This document shows positions 16,603 through 26,694 of a stretch of 64,000 bases of DNA, piece by piece (the stretch's first letter is position 1; every line of letters begins with the position of its first letter). Both the position numbers and the translations under genes were made by a program. The notes beneath the pieces are model-generated. The model searched no databases. It saw only the letters and a program-made list of their open reading frames with translations, and was not told the DNA's origin. Source of the stretch: Parabacteroides sp. PH5-46 (lineage in GTDB: Bacteria > Bacteroidota > Bacteroidia > Bacteroidales > Tannerellaceae); the NCBI RefSeq assembly GCF_029892785.1, contig NZ_JARXXA010000005.1:1-64000 (forward strand), read 5' to 3'.

Positions 16603-19600
16603 ATGAAAAAATATTTGATAGCTAAAACAACCCTATTATTCTTTGCCCTTACTTTTACAATCTTTCAGGTAGGAGCGAGGGATATATATGTTTCGCAGAA
16701 CGGAACAGGAAATGGTTCAAGCGACACTAGCCCAATGAGCTACAGTACGTTTTATTCTGATATAATAATGTCATCAACTTCTGTTACGTCAGATGCAAAT
16801 GTGAACATCTATTTTCAACGAGGCGCACCGTATTCTATAACTGCTTCATTTACTCCAAGCGTTTCAACAGGATTTAACAATTCGATATGGAATAGCAAAA
16901 AGGTTACTTTTGATGCATACGGTTCAGGGGATCCAGTAACATTTACAAGTGATTCCGGAATCTCTTTTCTTAATTTATATCTTAGGCGTACTGACGGAAC
17001 GCGCCTGACGCTTACGTTAAAAAATATCTTTATTGATAATTTTAGTAGTGGCAGTAATAATTTGATTATACTACAAAACGGATATAATACTCTGAACTTA
17101 AATGGTGTTACGATAAGAAATATTAATAATAGCGGGCAACGCTTGTTTCACGTAAATTATGCAGGTTCTATCTTAAATATTTCTAATAGTAGTATTATTT
17201 CCAATAATATAGGTGCATCAACGAATCTTATCTATGTTCAGTTAGGGACTGCTACTATATACAATAATACTTTTTCAGGTAATACAACCGGAGGTTTTTT
17301 TATAGCCCAATCTTCCGTGAAATTCTTTAACAATACAGTATATAATTCAGGTGTAATTACTTTAGGAGCTGCAGCTGTACTCATTAATAATATTATAGTT
17401 AGATATCCATTTACCACCGACAACACATATACTGTTTATAATAACAATACAGCCTATTATGCAAACTCTTATAGAAATACACAAACCTATAGTGGATTTT
17501 TGTATTTTAATGCTAAAGGTAATTCTGGAGGAACAGATATTTCAACGATGTTTAACCAACAGTTTAATACAACATTAAGCACCGATACAGAACCTGGCAA
17601 ACAGGTTCATCGTTTTCTTACTATTGGGGCTTCTGAAGATGTGATATTAGGGAAAGGGGGGAGTTTAACTTCTTTATATTCAGACACAGGTGTATCAGAT
17701 CGTGACATAGATATGTCTATTGACCAAGATAGCGAAACAAGATATAGTCCAATCTCAATAGGTTCGATAGATTTACTTAGATTTCAAGTTAATATATTGG
17801 GAGTTATTTCCAGTATATACGACAGTAATGGAAACCCTTCTGCACCACAAACTGTCAATTACGATTTGTCTCAGTTAATTGCCCAATACCCTAAAGGGAT
17901 ATCAAAAACAAACGTAACTTTTTCAGTATCTACAAATAGTTTGAGTAACGGTACGATTTCAAATCCTGTAGGCTCGATGGTTACTTTTACTCCTAATACT
18001 TCTCGTAATGCAGAGTATTTTGAATTTGATGTTACTGTCTCCGGAATCGACCAGTATGGTTGTACGCATACTAAAACATTCTCTGTAAAAACATTAGTGT
18101 ATGACAAAAGCACATATCAACCATCTACTTTATTGCCTCCACCTGGATTGAATGATCCACTTGATTATCCGCAAACCTGCTTTGATGAAATGGGACAAAT
18201 AGAGTTTAAATCAAGGCGAATATTTTATGGCAGCGATAATTCATCTACACCAATACATACGTATATGATTCCCTTGGTGGGAAGTATTGATGGTGATGAA
18301 TACCCTGAGATTGTAGCGATGGAAACCACAGGAAGCTCAAACCCAACTATGAGAGGTATACGTATCTATAATGGGCAAAATGGACAATTGATATCAGCTA
18401 TATCATTTGGATTTACATTTGCTCGTGGAGAAGGATATCATACGCCTCCATCCTATATGGCTTTAGTGAATACAAGAAGAGCCGGGAAAAATTTAGCTAC
18501 TGGTGAAACAAAACATGCGGAGTTGATTCTTGCAACATCATATGATGTAAGCCCATCTTCCTCTTCAGGTTATTCAAGTTCAGTCATTTCATATGATATA
18601 ATAAAAAAAACTGATGGAACATATAGGTTAGAAAGGGTCTGGAATAGCAAATACCATTCTTCGAATGAGACTCAATTATCTAAACCTATACCTCAAGTAT
18701 TAGATTTTGATGGAGATGGTAGAGCAGAAGTTTTAGTTTATAATAAGATTTTTGATGCGGAAACTGGAGATTTATTAGTAACGTTAGGGACTTTAACTAC
18801 TTCAGCAGGTACATCTGTACATGTTGGGAAAGACTATGGAGCAACCCGAGGACCTGGAGGTGACAGAGCTATTAATTTTAGTAGTACCTATGATATGAAC
18901 TTTGATGGAAAGTATGATTATATAGCGGGTGGAAACCTTTACTATGACATTAACTTATCTGATGGAACTTCAAGCCTTGTTAATGCTGCTTCTGCCTTGA
19001 GTATTCCCGATGGTCGTACGGGTATTGCAGACATAAATGGTGATGACATACCTGATGTTGTAGTAGTAAAAAGGACAGATGACAGCGCATCCTCAGGTAC
19101 AGTTCGTATTATTGTTTGGAATCCTGGTTTTTTCCAGATGACAGAATATACGCATAAAGGAAAACCAATATTGGATGCTCAAGGAAAACTACAAAGAAGC
19201 GCCCAACCAACGCCATATATAATGGCTGATATAACAGCACCCTTAAGTGCTGGTAGTAGTAGTTGGGGTAATAATTCTTATGTGCACATTGGTGATATTG
19301 ATGGAAGAGAACAACGTGTTGTTGAGAATGGGGTAACCAAAGTATATCGTTTACCGGAAATAGCGGTGTTAGGTGGAAGTTATAATTACGCCTCAACCAC
19401 TGTTGCACGTCATCCTAACTTGAATGGAACAAGTGGTATTCCCACCACCGGAGGTACTCGCGAGGGAGATATGGTTGCCTTTACATGGGATGAAACAGCA
19501 ACAACAACTAATCAACGGCTCAAATTATCTTTTGCTTTGGAACACCATGACAGATCTGCAGACACCGGATTTACTCTATTCGATTTTGATAATGATGGGG

Positions 19601-22600
19601 TTCAGGAGATATGTTATAAAGATGAAGAAACAATTCGTATTATAAAGGGAAATGTACCTAAAGCAAATGCAGCTTCCACTGTATTTTCTCAAGGGGCTAG
19701 AACTACTACAGGTTTCGAATATCCTGTGATAGTTGATGTAAATAATGATGCTTCCGCCGAAATTATTACAATTGCAGCATCTGCAGGTGTCAGTTATTCT
19801 GACTCATATGATGGATATATACAAGTTTTTGGGACAAATGGAGATAAATTTGCTCCGGCTTGGCCTGTATGGAACCAGTTTATGTATTCTCCGTTTAAAA
19901 TAAAACCGGATCTAACAGTTCCCACACCTGCAGAGCGGATTACTAACCCACTTCAATATAAATACAGCAGAAAGGCGTATAATGATAAGGGGGATATGAA
20001 GGTAATGTACGATTATCAACCTTTTAATGGGAATATATTTCAGGCCGCTGATTTTATGGTAACCCAAGATGCTGGTGATCCGCTAAATAATTATTATGAA
20101 CCGATTGTTTTCCTTACCGAAGCTTATATTGTCGATAGCGACGATCCTGATGTAAGTAAAAGGCCCAAATTGATGACTGGATATATAGATGTAACTATAG
20201 GAAATCATTCGACTGCTCAAACAGATATATCAACCAATACGCCTGTTATGGTGTATAAAGGCTCTATAGCTAAGGCGAATATCGTTGGAAAATATGAGTT
20301 AGCAGGATTATATGAAGTGATTAATAACAATACAGTTGCTTTAGTAGATGAAGCTATTCCTGCAGGCCAGGAAATCCGCATTAGAGTTTCGGATGTAGGG
20401 ATTGATGATCCTGAGGTAGTGTACTATATAAGGTTAGGCGATGATAGTGATACAAACTTGAATGATACCTGGAAATTCGGATTAAATTCATTAAAAGACG
20501 GATCCCCCGATCCTAGTCAAGGGATAGGTGTTGCTAGTCGTGCTTTCAGGGATTGTTCCTGGGATGATCAAACGGCACGTGCGGCTAAGTCTAATGTATT
20601 TCCTGATGCAGCAACTGTACAGGAGTATATGGCAGTGATAATTGATCTACTTAGTAATGATATTCTTCCTGATAATGTATTTTCAACAGGCTTTAGTTTA
20701 TGTGACTCAATCGTGCCGGGTTCAGGACCTCAATCAGGACAAATCACTTGTGTAGGGCAAGGGCGAAATTCAAAAATTATATACAGCAATAATGGAGCAA
20801 GTGGTTTGACAGATGGCGTTGTAGATAAGTTTCAATATCGATTTAGATTTACAGATCCTGCATCCGGAGAATACCGAGATAGAACTACAACTGTTTATAT
20901 CTATGTATTACAAAGTGCAACAGGTTCATTTGCGACTTGTTATTCCACAGGACAGTATCCTATAAAATTAAGAGTGAAGCCTACCGGTACACAATTTTAT
21001 TGGTATGATAGTAAGGGTAATTACTTGGAAGGTCCAACTCCAACATATATTGTCCCTAATTTAACAGCAAATGTTACATACTATGTTCAACCAAGGATAC
21101 CCAGCACGAATACAGAGTATGAGAGCTTGAGTTTCCCCAAAGGAAAGTTGACCGTCTCACTACTCACTCAATCCCCAACGGATTATATTTCAATGAAATG
21201 GACAGGCAATGTTGATAGAAACTGGCATGATCCTCGTAACTGGGTAAAGCTAAAGAATGGAGTGGAAACACCTGTTACATATGTACCTACTACTTGTGTA
21301 GATGTTATTATCCCTTCAGGATTAACCAATTATCCGGAGCTGACAAGTGATGCTTTCTGTAACAATATCATCATAGATGACCGTGCGATGATTGCTAAAA
21401 TTAATTATCTCGACTACAAAGGTAATGCTCACATTAATCTGAAGCTGAAAGCTACTGAACGAAACAGGTTCGTAATGTGGTCTGCTCCGTTATTGGATAT
21501 GTATTCGGGTGACTATCATTTTAAGAAGAGTGACGGCAGAACTCCTCAGTGGGGAGATGTATATATGAACTTTTTCCAAAATACGAATCCTGATAATAAT
21601 GGAGCTGCTGTAGGTAATTATTTTACAACAACCTTCAAACATCTTGGAACGCGACTGTCACTTGGACAAGCATTTAATATTAAAGTAATCAATACTACAG
21701 CCAATAAGGATAGTGTTTTTACTTTCCCACGGACTGAAACAGAATATACGGCTAGTGATAACACACCGTATGTTGGACTTACCCGAGCATATAGTGGACG
21801 TTTTATTTCGGATAGTGTAATTATAAGAAATAATAAAATTCCAGTATCAGGCGATATATCAGGGTACAATTACGTACAGGTAGTCAATCCGTTTATGGCC
21901 TATTTGGATATTAGGAAATTTCTTAATAATAACACCGATCTGGAGCAATCTATTAAGATATGGAGTGGAGGAACAAGTTCCGATCCGAATAGTAGTACAG
22001 GTGATCTGATCACGATTAAGCCCGATTTAACCGAAGGTCAACGATATATCATTGATAATGCTGATGAGTGGTTTAACACAAATACTAAAAATGCAGGTCT
22101 GATTGCTCCGCTACAATCATTCTTTGTCAAAAAGAACAATGCAAATACTACACTTGGAACATTGAATATGAACCCCGACTGGACAACTACAGTTAATTCC
22201 TCAAACACTGGCGATTATGTATTACGTGCTGCAACGGAAGAAACAAACACTCTTCGTATCAAGGCTACACAGAATGGCGTCTCCAGTGCTACGGCATTGT
22301 TCTATCATCCGGAATCGTCGCCTAACTATAATAGCAAAGAGGATGCCGGCAAGTTGTTCTATTCGAATGCCTCTGTTGCCGTTTATTCTTTCTCTCCGAC
22401 GAAAGATCCTTTGGCTATCAACTCAAGCAACGACTTCCAGAGCACAACAACTAAATTGGGGCTTCGGGTGAAAAATGCAGGGCAGGTAACATTTGATTTC
22501 TCCGGTATGGCTACGTTTGGATATGATGTGTACCTAATTGACCATGCACTGAATAATAAACAGATTGATATTAAGGCGAATCCGTCATATACTTTCATGG

Positions 22601-22932
22601 TAACGAAGGCTTCGGCTAATGATAAGGTAATTGAGTTGAACGATCGTTTCAGCCTGAGTGCAGTGTACACAGGTATTGGTGTGGGTAACGAAGCTATTTC
22701 TATAAGTGAATTGAATGTTACTTCAACAGACGGATATATCCATATCCAGTCGAAAAGTTCCATCAGCAGTTTGCAGATATACAATATCTCGGGGGCATTA
22801 GTTTATAGCAGCAACAAGCTATCTAATAACTTCCGTATAGCCGTTGACGGACAACAAATATATGTTGTAAAAGCCAAAATAGGCAGCAGCTATCACGTTG
22901 AAAAGGTATTTGTAAGGATGTGTCAAAAGTGA
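16603..22932 (+). CDS. Giant secreted FG-GAP repeat protein with sorting-domain-like C-terminus
   Basis: A 2109-residue exported protein. A signal peptide (1-25) is followed by an Asn/Ser-rich parallel beta-helix-like domain (about 27-300), an Ig-like stretch (about 390-490), and several FG-GAP/integrin-type Ca2+ loops: SIDGDEYPEI (about 559), DFDGDGRAEV (about 701), DINGDDIPDV (about 809), DFDNDGVQEI (about 994), DVNNDASAEI (about 1044). A W-rich NRNWHDPRNW-type module lies near 1543. The last 60 residues (LQIYNISGALVYSS, IYVVKAKIG, EKVFV) resemble a type A sorting domain of the type IX secretion system. It is probably a cell-surface adhesin or matrix protein; no catalytic motif was recognised. 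It stands alone, ended by a hairpin that contains its stop codon. Confidence 0.75.
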   Translation: MKKYLIAKTTLLFFALTFTIFQVGARDIYVSQNGTGNGSSDTSPMSYSTFYSDIIMSSTSVTSDANVNIYFQRGAPYSITASFTPSVSTGFNNSIWNSKKVTFDAYGSGDPVTFTSDSGISFLNLYLRRTDGTRLTLTLKNIFIDNFSSGSNNLIILQNGYNTLNLNGVTIRNINNSGQRLFHVNYAGSILNISNSSIISNNIGASTNLIYVQLGTATIYNNTFSGNTTGGFFIAQSSVKFFNNTVYNSGVITLGAAAVLINNIIVRYPFTTDNTYTVYNNNTAYYANSYRNTQTYSGFLYFNAKGNSGGTDISTMFNQQFNTTLSTDTEPGKQVHRFLTIGASEDVILGKGGSLTSLYSDTGVSDRDIDMSIDQDSETRYSPISIGSIDLLRFQVNILGVISSIYDSNGNPSAPQTVNYDLSQLIAQYPKGISKTNVTFSVSTNSLSNGTISNPVGSMVTFTPNTSRNAEYFEFDVTVSGIDQYGCTHTKTFSVKTLVYDKSTYQPSTLLPPPGLNDPLDYPQTCFDEMGQIEFKSRRIFYGSDNSSTPIHTYMIPLVGSIDGDEYPEIVAMETTGSSNPTMRGIRIYNGQNGQLISAISFGFTFARGEGYHTPPSYMALVNTRRAGKNLATGETKHAELILATSYDVSPSSSSGYSSSVISYDIIKKTDGTYRLERVWNSKYHSSNETQLSKPIPQVLDFDGDGRAEVLVYNKIFDAETGDLLVTLGTLTTSAGTSVHVGKDYGATRGPGGDRAINFSSTYDMNFDGKYDYIAGGNLYYDINLSDGTSSLVNAASALSIPDGRTGIADINGDDIPDVVVVKRTDDSASSGTVRIIVWNPGFFQMTEYTHKGKPILDAQGKLQRSAQPTPYIMADITAPLSAGSSSWGNNSYVHIGDIDGREQRVVENGVTKVYRLPEIAVLGGSYNYASTTVARHPNLNGTSGIPTTGGTREGDMVAFTWDETATTTNQRLKLSFALEHHDRSADTGFTLFDFDNDGVQEICYKDEETIRIIKGNVPKANAASTVFSQGARTTTGFEYPVIVDVNNDASAEIITIAASAGVSYSDSYDGYIQVFGTNGDKFAPAWPVWNQFMYSPFKIKPDLTVPTPAERITNPLQYKYSRKAYNDKGDMKVMYDYQPFNGNIFQAADFMVTQDAGDPLNNYYEPIVFLTEAYIVDSDDPDVSKRPKLMTGYIDVTIGNHSTAQTDISTNTPVMVYKGSIAKANIVGKYELAGLYEVINNNTVALVDEAIPAGQEIRIRVSDVGIDDPEVVYYIRLGDDSDTNLNDTWKFGLNSLKDGSPDPSQGIGVASRAFRDCSWDDQTARAAKSNVFPDAATVQEYMAVIIDLLSNDILPDNVFSTGFSLCDSIVPGSGPQSGQITCVGQGRNSKIIYSNNGASGLTDGVVDKFQYRFRFTDPASGEYRDRTTTVYIYVLQSATGSFATCYSTGQYPIKLRVKPTGTQFYWYDSKGNYLEGPTPTYIVPNLTANVTYYVQPRIPSTNTEYESLSFPKGKLTVSLLTQSPTDYISMKWTGNVDRNWHDPRNWVKLKNGVETPVTYVPTTCVDVIIPSGLTNYPELTSDAFCNNIIIDDRAMIAKINYLDYKGNAHINLKLKATERNRFVMWSAPLLDMYSGDYHFKKSDGRTPQWGDVYMNFFQNTNPDNNGAAVGNYFTTTFKHLGTRLSLGQAFNIKVINTTANKDSVFTFPRTETEYTASDNTPYVGLTRAYSGRFISDSVIIRNNKIPVSGDISGYNYVQVVNPFMAYLDIRKFLNNNTDLEQSIKIWSGGTSSDPNSSTGDLITIKPDLTEGQRYIIDNADEWFNTNTKNAGLIAPLQSFFVKKNNANTTLGTLNMNPDWTTTVNSSNTGDYVLRAATEETNTLRIKATQNGVSSATALFYHPESSPNYNSKEDAGKLFYSNASVAVYSFSPTKDPLAINSSNDFQSTTTKLGLRVKNAGQVTFDFSGMATFGYDVYLIDHALNNKQIDIKANPSYTFMVTKASANDKVIELNDRFSLSAVYTGIGVGNEAISISELNVTSTDGYIHIQSKSSISSLQIYNISGALVYSSNKLSNNFRIAVDGQQIYVVKAKIGSSYHVEKVFVRMCQK

Positions 22933-22948
22933 CACATCCTTCTCTTTT
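22914..22948 (+). terminator. Terminator containing the stop codon
   Basis: A perfect 12-bp stem (AAGGATGTGTCA / TGACACATCCTT) with a 4-nt loop and T-rich tail. The TGA stop of the large gene (22930-22932) forms the start of the right arm. Confidence 0.88.
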
Positions 22949-22952
22949 TCGA

Positions 22953-24200
22953 TTAATTGTCCAGCTTATGGACTACCAGGCCCGAACGGAGTTTGGGTTC
23001 AAACCAGGTTGTTTTTGGGGGCATGATGTTATCTGTATCGGCAATGTCGATCAATTGCTTCATCGATACGGGATATAGTGCCAGGGCTACCTTCATTTCG
23101 CCGCTATCCACGCGTCGTTTCAGCTCGCCCAAGCCACGGATACCACCTACAAAGTCAATCCGCTTGTCCGAGCGCAGGTCTTTAATACCCAGTATCTCGT
23201 CTAAGATCAGATTGGAGGAGATCGTTACATCCAGCACTCCGATAGGATCATTATCATTATACGTTCCCGGTTTGGCAGTCAAGGAATACCACTTTCCGCC
23301 CAGGTAGAGGGAGAAGTTGTGCAGAGCTTTCGGTTTATATATTTCGGCTCCTTTTTCTTCTATTGTAAAGTTTTGCTCTAATTTAGTCAGGAATTCCTGC
23401 TCCGACAAACCGTTCAAATCCTGTACTACACGGTTGTAGTCAATGATTGTCAACTGATTGGCGGGGAAGCAAACGGCCATAAAGTAGTTGTATTCCTCGT
23501 CTCCTTTATGGTTGGGATTCTGCTTGGCTTTCTCTGCACCTACCAAGGCAGCAGCAGCCGAGCGGTGATGTCCATCAGCAATATACATAGCCGGAATCTG
23601 AGCAAACAATTCTGTGATATGAGCAATATCTGCTTCATTATCAATCAACCAAAGTGTATGTCCAAAACCATCTAGCTCTGCAACGAAGTCATACTCAGGA
23701 GTTTTTCCTGCATATTTCTTCACGATAGCATCCAGTTCCGGATTGTCCGGATAGGCAAAGAATACCGGTTCTATATTGGCATTGTTCACCCGAACGTGTT
23801 TCATACGGTCTTCTTCCTTATCCCGGCGGGTCAGTTCGTGCTTTTTGATTTTACCCGTCATGTAATCATCTACATATGCGCAAATCACCAGTCCATACTG
23901 TGTATGTCCGTTCATGGTTTGTGCATAGACGTAATACATCTCTTTAGGGTCCTGAACCAGCCAGCCCTTATCCTGAAATTTTTGGAAATTTTCGGCTGCT
24001 TTTTCATATACCTCCGGAGCATGCTCGTCGGTTCCAACCGGAAAGTCTATCTCCGGCTTAATGATATGATAAAGAGACTTCTCATTATTCCCTGCTTCTG
24101 CCCTCGCCTCTTCCGAGTTCAATACATCGTAAGGACGTGAAGCTACTTGTTCAATTAGTTCTTTTGGCGGACGTAATCCTTTAAAAGGCTTTATAATCAT
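22953..24200 (-). CDS. DUF1015 protein of the serine-synthesis cluster
   Basis: A 415-residue cytoplasmic protein with no signal or membrane segment. It begins MIIKPFKGLRPP, carries RPYDVLNSEEAR near 22, and has the family's hallmark ADGHHRSAAA (about 208-217). The DGHHR box resembles the phosphate-handling box of ParB/sulfiredoxin-fold proteins such as free-serine kinases; that likeness is by eye. It is the last gene on the minus strand after serC, serA and a four-helix-bundle gene. A role tied to serine or phosphoserine is therefore plausible but unproven. Bacteria usually carry it near serA/serC in this phylum. Confidence 0.85.
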   Translation of the reverse strand: MIIKPFKGLRPPKELIEQVASRPYDVLNSEEARAEAGNNEKSLYHIIKPEIDFPVGTDEHAPEVYEKAAENFQKFQDKGWLVQDPKEMYYVYAQTMNGHTQYGLVICAYVDDYMTGKIKKHELTRRDKEEDRMKHVRVNNANIEPVFFAYPDNPELDAIVKKYAGKTPEYDFVAELDGFGHTLWLIDNEADIAHITELFAQIPAMYIADGHHRSAAAALVGAEKAKQNPNHKGDEEYNYFMAVCFPANQLTIIDYNRVVQDLNGLSEQEFLTKLEQNFTIEEKGAEIYKPKALHNFSLYLGGKWYSLTAKPGTYNDNDPIGVLDVTISSNLILDEILGIKDLRSDKRIDFVGGIRGLGELKRRVDSGEMKVALALYPVSMKQLIDIADTDNIMPPKTTWFEPKLRSGLVVHKLDN

Positions 24201-24212
24201 AATTATTAATTG

Positions 24213-24654
24213 TTAATGATTAATTATTAATACTTTTTGTCTTTTTAATTATTGCTGTTATTAGTTTCATAAGCTCCTCTGCATCATTATAAATACTAGA
24301 ATATGCTTTTTCTGAAATATAATCAGTTTTATATAATAGTTCTAACCAATAAAGACTTTCATTACATTCTTTCTGAGCAATAGATAATTTATGAATAAAA
24401 TCAGGTTTACTTTCCGCATGTTCGCTCTCTCTTTGCATCGCGCCTATGGATGTTCCTGACCGAAGAAGTTGTTTTGATAATACAAACTCTTTTTCTTCTG
24501 TATTCAAATATTTATATAGCTTCACTATCCGTAAAGCAAAACGAAAGCTTTTTTCTTTTAAGGGATTTGGTTTCATTTTTAAATTGCCAATTATCAATTG
24601 TTAATGGTTAATCGAGTATTAATTAACCATTAACAATTTATCATTAATCATTAA
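24213..24654. repeat. Palindrome-bounded insert carrying a four-helix-bundle ORF
   Basis: The small ORF is bounded by TTAATGATTAAT (24213-24224) and its exact complement ATTAATCATTAA (24643-24654), the latter covering the serA stop codon. Inside the right edge lies a further 17-bp perfect inverted repeat (24596-24612 with 24622-24638). The arrangement looks like a small hitch-hiking insert between serA and the DUF1015 gene. Confidence 0.5.
24220..24576 (-). CDS. Four-helix-bundle protein (S23 / 23S rRNA intervening-sequence family)
   Basis: A 118-residue all-helical protein. The conserved S23-family pieces are visible: LKEKSFRFALRIVKLYKYL, LLRSGTSIGAMQRESEHA and KECNESLYWLELL. Members were first seen in intervening sequences of 23S rRNA genes and occur widely as lone ORFs in Bacteroidota; the Avd protein of diversity-generating retroelements has the same fold. 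No function is established. ATG 24576 was preferred over an in-frame TTG at 24597 because homologues begin with the KEKSF segment. It separates serA from the DUF1015 gene and sits inside palindromic repeats, which suggests a mobile insert. Confidence 0.82.
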   Translation of the reverse strand: MKPNPLKEKSFRFALRIVKLYKYLNTEEKEFVLSKQLLRSGTSIGAMQRESEHAESKPDFIHKLSIAQKECNESLYWLELLYKTDYISEKAYSSIYNDAEELMKLITAIIKKTKSINN

Positions 24655-25577
24655 ATTTTGTTTACACAAAATTTAGTATTTCCATTTTGAATGAAATCGG
24701 CGATTTGGTTGGCGGCGGCGATACCGGCGTTGATGTTTGCTTCGGCTGTTTGAGCACCCATTTTCTTGGGGGTAGCGAAGTAACGGTCGGGGTATTTTTC
24801 TGCCAATTCCGCATCATTCGATGGTTTGATATCGCTGATGTATTTGAAGTCCGGACGTTCTTCAAACATCTTTGCCAAGCCTGCATCATCCATTACTTCC
24901 TTGCGGGCTGTATTGATGATGGTAGCTCCTTTGGGCATGGAGTTCATCAACTCAAAGTTGATCGAACCTTTTGTTTCAGCTGTTGCAGGGATATGCAGTG
25001 ATACGATATCGCATGTCTTGAACAATTCAGCAGTAGAGGCTAATGCCTTCACGCCATCGTTCTCAATAGTAATCGTTGGGGTGTACGCATCATAGGCATA
25101 CAGCTCCATATCAAAGCCTTTGGCTATGCGAGCTACATTCCGGCCTACATTACCATACGCCAGAATACCCAGCTTCTTGCCTTTCAGCTCCCATCCCGAA
25201 GTGCCATTGAAGAAGCCACGGGCTCCGTACACCAACATGCCCAGTACCAGCTCGGCTACGGCATTGGAATTTTGTCCCGGAGTATTCATTACCACTACCT
25301 TATGAGCGGTAGCTGCTTCCAGGTCTACATTGTCGTATCCGGCTCCGGCACGTACTACAATCTTCAGTTGCTTGGCGGCATCCAATACCTCTTTATCAAT
25401 GATATCGCTACGAATGATGATGGCATCTACATCCTTTACGGCATCCAGCAACTGGGCTTTTTCTGTATATTTTTCCAGCAGCTGAAGTTCCATACCGGCA
25501 CCTTCTATTACTTCACGGATACCTTTCACAGCTATCGCTGCGAAAGGTTTATCTGTTGCTACTAATACTTTTGTCAT
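24651..25577 (-). CDS. serA: D-3-phosphoglycerate dehydrogenase, Lys-type
   Basis: A 308-residue cytoplasmic enzyme that oxidises 3-phosphoglycerate to 3-phosphohydroxypyruvate, the first step of serine synthesis. The substrate segment VVRAGAGYDNVD (about 72-83), an NAD(P)-binding GILAYGNVG loop (about 137-145) and NTARKEVMDD (about 217) are present. The usual catalytic His in PHIGxST is replaced: the sequence reads ATPKKMGAQTAEA (K271/K272). This matches the short type known from Entamoeba and Bacteroidales, in which Lys takes the place of His. There is no C-terminal ACT domain, so serine feedback through ACT is not expected. It starts two bases after the end of serC. Confidence 0.93.
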   Translation of the reverse strand: MTKVLVATDKPFAAIAVKGIREVIEGAGMELQLLEKYTEKAQLLDAVKDVDAIIIRSDIIDKEVLDAAKQLKIVVRAGAGYDNVDLEAATAHKVVVMNTPGQNSNAVAELVLGMLVYGARGFFNGTSGWELKGKKLGILAYGNVGRNVARIAKGFDMELYAYDAYTPTITIENDGVKALASTAELFKTCDIVSLHIPATAETKGSINFELMNSMPKGATIINTARKEVMDDAGLAKMFEERPDFKYISDIKPSNDAELAEKYPDRYFATPKKMGAQTAEANINAGIAAANQIADFIQNGNTKFCVNKI

Positions 25578-25579
25578 AA

Positions 25580-26647
25580 TTAATGCTGTTTTTCAAATTC
25601 TTTCATGCAAGCTATCAGAGCTTCTACACTACTCTTTGGCATTGCGTTATACAAAGAGGCACGGAATCCACCTACCGAGCGGTGACCTTTAATTCCCACC
25701 ATTCCGGCAGCAGAAGCGTAAGCGCCAAAGTCTCCTTCCAATTCTTTGTACTCTTCGTTCATTACAAAACATACGTTCATAATAGAGCGGTCTTCTACAG
25801 CTACAGTTCCTTTAAACAGCTTGTTACGATCTATTTCATCATACAGGATAGCTGCCTTTTCCAGGTTTCTCTTTTCCATTTCTTTGATACCGCCCTGTTC
25901 TTTATACCACTTCAATGTCTGCAAGGCAGCAAAGATAGGGAATACGGGAGGTGTATTGAACATGGATTCTTTCTTGATATGCGTACGATAGTCCAGCATT
26001 GTAGGGATGGCACGATCTACATGTCCCAGAGCGTCTTCCTTCACGATAGCCAGTGTTACGCCGGCAGGTGCCAGGTTCTTCTGTGCTCCAGCATAGATGA
26101 TATCGTATTTGGAAACATCCACCGGACGGGAGAAGATGTCTGATGACATGTCGCACACCAGGCGAACCTTCATATCCGGATCATAGCGCATCTCCGTTCC
26201 ATAGATAGTATTGTTCGATGTAAAGTGGAAGTAATCAACATCTTCCGGCACATTATATCCTTTCGGGATGTAAGTATAGTTTGCTGCTTCTGAAGAGCCT
26301 ACTACGTCTACTTCACCAAACAGCTTAGCCTCTTTAATGGCATTATGCGCCCAGGTACCTGTATCCAGGTAGGCGGCTTTCTTTTTCAACAAGTTATAAG
26401 GTACCATACAAAACTGTAAACTTGCGCCTCCACCCAGGAACACTACGTCGTAACCTGCCGGCACTTCCAGTAGTTCTTTAATCATAGCCCGTGCTTCTTC
26501 ACAAACAGCAACAAATTCTTTCCCTCTGTGGGATACTTCAAGGATTGATAATCCTGTCCCTGCGAAATTCTCTACTGCTGCGGCAGAATTCTTGATAGTG
26601 TACTCGCTTAAAATAGAAGGTCCTGCAGAAAAATTGTGCTTCTTCAT
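25580..26647 (-). CDS. serC: Phosphoserine aminotransferase
   Basis: A 355-residue cytoplasmic PLP enzyme that converts phosphohydroxypyruvate and glutamate to phosphoserine and 2-oxoglutarate; it also serves pyridoxine synthesis in many bacteria. The N-terminus [12 protein letters not shown], the strand GGGASLQF, and the PLP lysine in [12 protein letters not shown] (about 189-200) are diagnostic. [15 protein letters not shown] near the C-terminus binds the substrate carboxylate. It is the first gene of the serC-serA run. Confidence 0.95.
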   Translation of the reverse strand: MKKHNFSAGPSILSEYTIKNSAAAVENFAGTGLSILEVSHRGKEFVAVCEEARAMIKELLEVPAGYDVVFLGGGASLQFCMVPYNLLKKKAAYLDTGTWAHNAIKEAKLFGEVDVVGSSEAANYTYIPKGYNVPEDVDYFHFTSNNTIYGTEMRYDPDMKVRLVCDMSSDIFSRPVDVSKYDIIYAGAQKNLAPAGVTLAIVKEDALGHVDRAIPTMLDYRTHIKKESMFNTPPVFPIFAALQTLKWYKEQGGIKEMEKRNLEKAAILYDEIDRNKLFKGTVAVEDRSIMNVCFVMNEEYKELEGDFGAYASAAGMVGIKGHRSVGGFRASLYNAMPKSSVEALIACMKEFEKQH

Positions 26648-26694
26648 ACCTGTTGTTTTTTTAATTAAAAAGTTAATATATTTTTAAATACGCT

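Noticed and set aside
24220-24576. Avd accessory protein of a diversity-generating retroelement
   Set aside because: The fold is shared, but no reverse transcriptase or template repeat lies nearby; the S23-type label is safer.
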